DNA of 64,000 bases from Adiantum capillus-veneris (Eukaryota; Streptophyta; Polypodiopsida; Polypodiales; Pteridaceae), in NCBI GenBank assembly GCA_014529385.2, contig CM043959.1, forward strand, positions 88,885,529 through 88,949,528, written 5' to 3'. The position numbers were made by a program, and so were the translations under genes. Under the pieces are notes generated by a model. The model searched no databases and was not told where the DNA came from. It was given only the letters and a program-made list of their open reading frames with translations. Shown here in pieces: positions 59,938-64,000 of this stretch (the first letter of the stretch is position 1; every line of letters begins with the position of its first letter).

Positions 59938-60773
59938 CTACATGGGTTACACGAGATTCTGGATACGATTACTTGGATTTCAAATAGACACAAGACTTAA
60001 ATAAAATTCAAGATCCCACTTTATCAAGAGACAGAGACTCAGAGACAAAAACACTTTATTGAGGATGAAGATTTATTACAATCAAAACCCCTCAGGGTTT
60101 AGGATAACTCATGATCAATTTATTACATGGCTTTTGGAATGCTTATAAGATACGCCTAGAAGGTTGCGTTGTCAAGTTCACATGATACTCTACTTCATTC
60201 GTGAATTAGTTCCTATACTCATCTTTGAGTGGATAGTAAACTATGGTGTCGAGTTGGGATAATTCTTTTGGTACTCCAAAAGTTCTAACTCTGTTTTGCT
60301 CGGATTACATTAGTGACCTTCTCCAAAAGCCACTCGTTGAGGGTCTGATTGGTGCTGTCAGAGGCAGTCATGTCCGTACGTGCAGGTAGCAAGTAGAATA
60401 TCTGCACCACCCTCAATTCTTCTCCCCAATGTATTTTCTTCAAATCGGCAGCCAGGCATCCTAGCTTCCGAGTTTGATGTAGTAAACCCCTCCTTCATGT
60501 GTCCAATCGAGCCCCCATCCTCTATCGATGCGAGTGGAGTGAGGTGTATGAACCTTCAATAGCATCTCCATGACATCTCGCTTGAATTGGTAAACTGGCG
60601 ATCGTCAAGCTTGTTCGTAAATAAGCTCACAAACACTTGGAACTTTCGATATTCTAGCACGGGGTCTTCCTGCAACACCACTGCAAGGAATTCGGATCAG
60701 CTACCTATATACCCTGTGTTCCTTTTAAATATTCAAACAATACGACTTTATTTCCCAGTCTAACCTAAGCTTA
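59938..60773 (-). other. leader of the gag-only LTR element, no gene seen
   Basis: Untranslated region between the primer binding site and gag. Open frames here are short and featureless. Confidence 0.55.
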
Positions 60774-60785
60774 GCTCTGATACCA
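60774..60785 (-). promoter_or_regulatory. primer binding site (initiator-tRNA-Met type)
   Basis: The minus strand reads TGGTATCAGAGC, the classic plant tRNA-iMet-complementary site, two bases from the LTR. Confidence 0.9.
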
Positions 60786-60787
60786 TG

Positions 60788-63006
60788 TGTGATCCCCGTC
60801 GTCTCAAACGACGGATCTGATGGTAAACCTGGTGGCCACTAGATCTACAGCGGAAGTAAACAAAGTGGTTTATGGTTCATCTAGCGAACGCTCTCTGATC
60901 ACAAAGTGAGTCGAGTTCGAGCCTACTAGCATCGAGATCTAGTTCCACCCCGCAGGGGAAGCGTGATTAACTTATCTAACGATCCTAAGACCCACCTTCC
61001 AAGAAGAGAGAAGTCATGAGTGCCTTTTTTCCCATGTTTCAGAGACACGTACACTTAACGCTACGCCGCTCTTGGGGCAATGAGTAATACTAGCGTCGAT
61101 TTATAACACTATGGGGACGGAGAGTTCCCGACCAATCGGGACCACCCTTCTCATAGGCATTGGCAACCCGAGCCAAGCCCCCACTTTCCACCCCATACTC
61201 ACACTTCCTTTGTTACCTAACTACTACCACAATGGTTGTTCAACATATAAGTTCTTTGTTTATTTTTCCGATTCACAAGTTCTTTAATACAGTCCTTCAA
61301 CCAGTATTGCAAAGCGACACCAAGATAGTAATTCACTCAAAAACTCATTCATTTAAAGTTCCAATGCTCTGGAGGCACAAAATCCACTAGTGAGTGTTTA
61401 CTCCACCCGTTGTCGCCTAGTTGCCCATACAACTAGGTTGTCCACCGCTTAACCAAGAGTCGTGGACTTCCACCGCTTAACCAGCAGTCGTGGATTCAAG
61501 AGCTATTAACTAGGAGCTCTAGCTCCTACAAATAACTTCGCGAGCTGCCCCCTGTGATCAAGAGGGGGTTCGGACTAGATCAACATTGGAATTGAAAATG
61601 AACTAGCTGAGCTAAATTTTCCCTAGCAACCAATCTTTCCTACTTCAGGCAGTATATTCCGAAAGAATTCTTTACTACTTGAATATAAAATACAATTAAT
61701 TTAAATGCCGTGGTTTTCATTTATTTCCAACATGTTGGGAAATGTGTTTTTCATCCTACCTTATCGAATGCAATGTTGCTTTAACAAACTTGAATTAAAA
61801 CTTGACCTACCTCCACAATTTCCTCATCATTGCTCCGTGAGATGGCTGGTACTTGGTCGACCATGGGAGCTTTTCCCTTTCCATTAGTGTTGCTTGTCCC
61901 CGCCTCGCGGTCATGGGAACCACCGAAACGAGTTCTCTTTACCGGAGCCATTCTATACTCACTACTTAATTAACAACTTGGGAAAAGAGAGCTAACATTC
62001 GAGAGTAACATGCAACCATGATGACGGATTAGTTTCAATAAGAAAATCCCCTTGTACGAGAGGTTAGACTTACTTAAAGACATAGAGAATCCCGATAGCA
62101 CCATACTTGTTCTATGGACATAGGCTCTAAGGTTAATTATTTGGCCTAGGTAATTAAGAATTTCAGATTTCTACTTGATCTATTTACTAGAGATGAATTA
62201 GGCATGCTTAATCACTTCCTAATGCAAGTAGAGATTTGCAAATTTACCGCATGCATAGGTGAGAGGATTCCTTTTTCCTAGTGGATTAATTGTGGAATTA
62301 ACTACACTAATTACATCCTAATATTTGAACAAATTGAATCTAAACATAGCTATGTAAACATTTTGTGGTGGTAATAGAATGAAATAGACTAACCTTATCA
62401 CATTGCTGGCTTGATTCTATCATTGATTAACTATAATGACTTAGTGGATAATTCTCTTATTGCTAATCATACATTAATCTATGATTAGGAGAGGTTAATT
62501 GTTTGCATAATTGACAATTAGAATTAAGAATGTGCAATGGAATAACCATATAGCAATTTAGAGTGTGTCTAATGAGAAATTTAACTGTGCTATGCATACT
62601 AGCAGTGGAATTATGAGAACCATAGAAGGAATTATAACATAACGTGAAATTAGATTTATGTTACCGTAGTTTGGGCTGAATTTGAATCAATTTGCTGATC
62701 CAAAGGAGCTTCTTGTGGCGAGAATTGGGCAGCACTTCCGTCTTTTGCTCCTTCTCCAAAGGCTATGTGTGCCGGCAGCACCTCCCCAAGGTGTGTGTGT
62801 GTATGTGTGTGTGTGCATGTGTATACTGAATGTGTGTGTGAGCATATATGTGCTTGTGTGTGTCATGAGAGCATGCTCTTATATAGGCTCACAAGCTGAA
62901 AAATTCAAATTTACCTGTTATATGCATCTGGAGGAGTACTCACTTCATGCATGGTAGCTCTAGTTGCATACTTACCAAGTGTCCCAACCTGCTCAAGCGA
63001 TCACTT

Positions 63007-63096
<90 letters not shown>

Positions 63097-63542
63097 GGAA
63101 AGTAGCCCACGAGCCCTGTGAGTGTGTGAGGGTGCCGTCTACCTACCATATCAACTCAACAGTGGCCTCGAGCCGGTTCCCACACAGCTCCCGAGCCCCG
63201 GTGCCTCCCCCCACAACCTTAGGAAAAATTGTTTTTAATCCTAGACGGGCAATTCTAATCAGATTTTGATTCTGAAACTTGCTATGCTTAGCTAGAACTA
63301 AGGTGAATAATCCCAAGTACCTACCATATTTAGGATCCCTCATCATCCAAAAATGCATTTTTTTTCAAATTTGGGTTACGGGTGTAGTTTGTCGAGACGG
63401 TCAAAACTAGACGGGTCGGGCGACCAAAAACTTACTATTTTTGGAAATTTTACAAATCTTATTTTAATTCACGTTTGGAAGCTTTATGAATTCTAAACAT
63501 CATGGCATCGATAGATTTTGGAAAATGCTAAAAATAGTAACT
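60788..63542 (-). repeat. 5' LTR (~2,755 bp)
   Basis: Begins TGTGATCCCC on the plus strand. It carries ~92 bases near 61480-61572 missing from the other LTR, and lacks that LTR's 246-base duplication; together these account for the length difference. The outer end reads AGTAACT instead of AGTAACA. Confidence 0.87.
63009..63092. repeat. (TC)n microsatellite
   Basis: About 42 TC units, the counterpart of 58303-58365 in the other LTR and longer by about 20 bases. Confidence 0.97.
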
Positions 63543-63765
63543 TTTTCCATTATGATAAGTTCCCAAAAGCAAAGCTCTATATCTGGCTACAGAGGGGGTG
63601 CTAGTAGTTGAGTTGGGGCACTTTCTAGCATTACCTAGTGCGTATAAGTTGGCCTGTAGTGCTCAATTTTCAGTGCCAACAATTGCATCAACTACCGCAT
63701 GGCTATAAGTACATATTGAATGGAGTGGTAAAATCTCTCTACCACCATCTCCATAAGATCTACTC
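63543..63765. other. spacer without feature
   Basis: No gene or repeat recognised. Confidence 0.5.
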
Positions 63766-63991
63766 TCTTGTTTGTGGAAAGAAGAAGAAGAAAAAGAAAA
63801 CACTCTCTTTACTTTCTTACTATCTTCTCTTTGCTTTTCACGGTGTGTGCATTCTTCAACAACTTCATAGCAAAAACCTCTTGTTTGTGGAAAGAAGAAG
63901 AAGAAAAAGAAAACACTCTCTTTACTTTCTTACTATCTTCTCTTTGCTTTTCATGGTGTGTGCATTCTTCAACAACTTCATAGCAAAAACC
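63766..63991. repeat. 113-bp tandem duplication
   Basis: TTTGTGGAAAGAAGAAGAAG starts at 63771 and again at 63884. The two copies are nearly identical (CACGGTG against CATGGTG). An open frame spans both but looks like repeat read-through; it continues to the window edge. Confidence 0.93.
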
Positions 63992-64000
63992 TCTGAGTAG

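Larger units (their letters stand above)
55914..63542 (-). mobile_element. LTR retrotransposon with ~2.8-kb LTRs and gag only
   Basis: Two long direct repeats (55914-58820 and 60788-63542) flank ~1.97 kb. A TGGTATCAGAGC primer binding site abuts the right LTR and a polypurine tract abuts the left one, so the element reads on the minus strand. Only a gag relic is inside; pol is missing. No convincing target duplication was found (CTTAC before the left LTR, CTTTT after the right). Confidence 0.85.

Noticed and set aside
63638-64000. Open plus-strand frame running to the window edge
   Set aside because: It spans the 113-bp duplication and is rich in Lys/Arg from AAG runs; no domain or splice context supports a gene.

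Overview
The window reads as nuclear DNA of a land plant. It holds GT-AG introns, plant-type Ty3/gypsy elements (one with a second, archaeal-type RNase H, a hallmark of the plant Tat lineage), plant-style primer binding sites and many simple repeats, with hardly any ordinary genes. A large fern- or lycophyte-like genome is my inference; nothing visible fixes the species. Essentially the whole window is mobile elements, several nested. I saw no rRNA or tRNA gene and no CRISPR array.

Layout. (1) 1-~6500: minus-strand Tat-like gypsy element, gag-protease intact, pol broken by frameshifts, cut by the window start. (2) 6541-8182: AT-rich spacer with a long TG/AG microsatellite. (3) 8188-43368: a minus-strand LTR retroelement flanked by the 5-bp duplication ATGCT. 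It is non-autonomous in appearance, and its right-hand LTR is split by a second insertion. (4) 13198-42822: that insertion, a 29.6-kb DNA transposon with perfect 16-bp terminal inverted repeats (AAGACCATATTAGGTA) and a 5-bp target duplication (TGAGT). (5) 44180-52251: a decayed Penelope-like retroelement between two ~2-kb direct repeats. (6) 52252-55913: spacer, a possible LTR/polypurine junction and an unrecognised gene relic. (7) 55914-63542: a minus-strand LTR element with ~2.8-kb LTRs and only a gag relic inside. (8) 63543-64000: spacer with a 113-bp tandem duplication.

The giant TIR element is the main discovery. Its right end carries a transposase-like gene (D...LDN...GHTHEDID motifs) on the plus strand. 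On the minus strand it carries cargo: a DGQH/ParB-like protein, an unknown protein, a SET-domain protein and two FCP1/NIF-type HAD proteins. Predicted splice sites let these be read as exons of one transcription unit with matching phases, each module ending in a stop codon. Most remaining sequence is made of the 19-bp motif CTTGGACAAGTGGTGGACC and a short hairpin module. The motif faces one way in most of the left half and the other way in the right half, like the subterminal transposase-binding repeats of CACTA elements but on a scale of kilobases. The hairpin stems show compensatory changes. Near the right end the repeats form an 867-bp higher-order array.

Limits: motif, domain and splice calls are by eye; no database search, folding or identity calculation was run.
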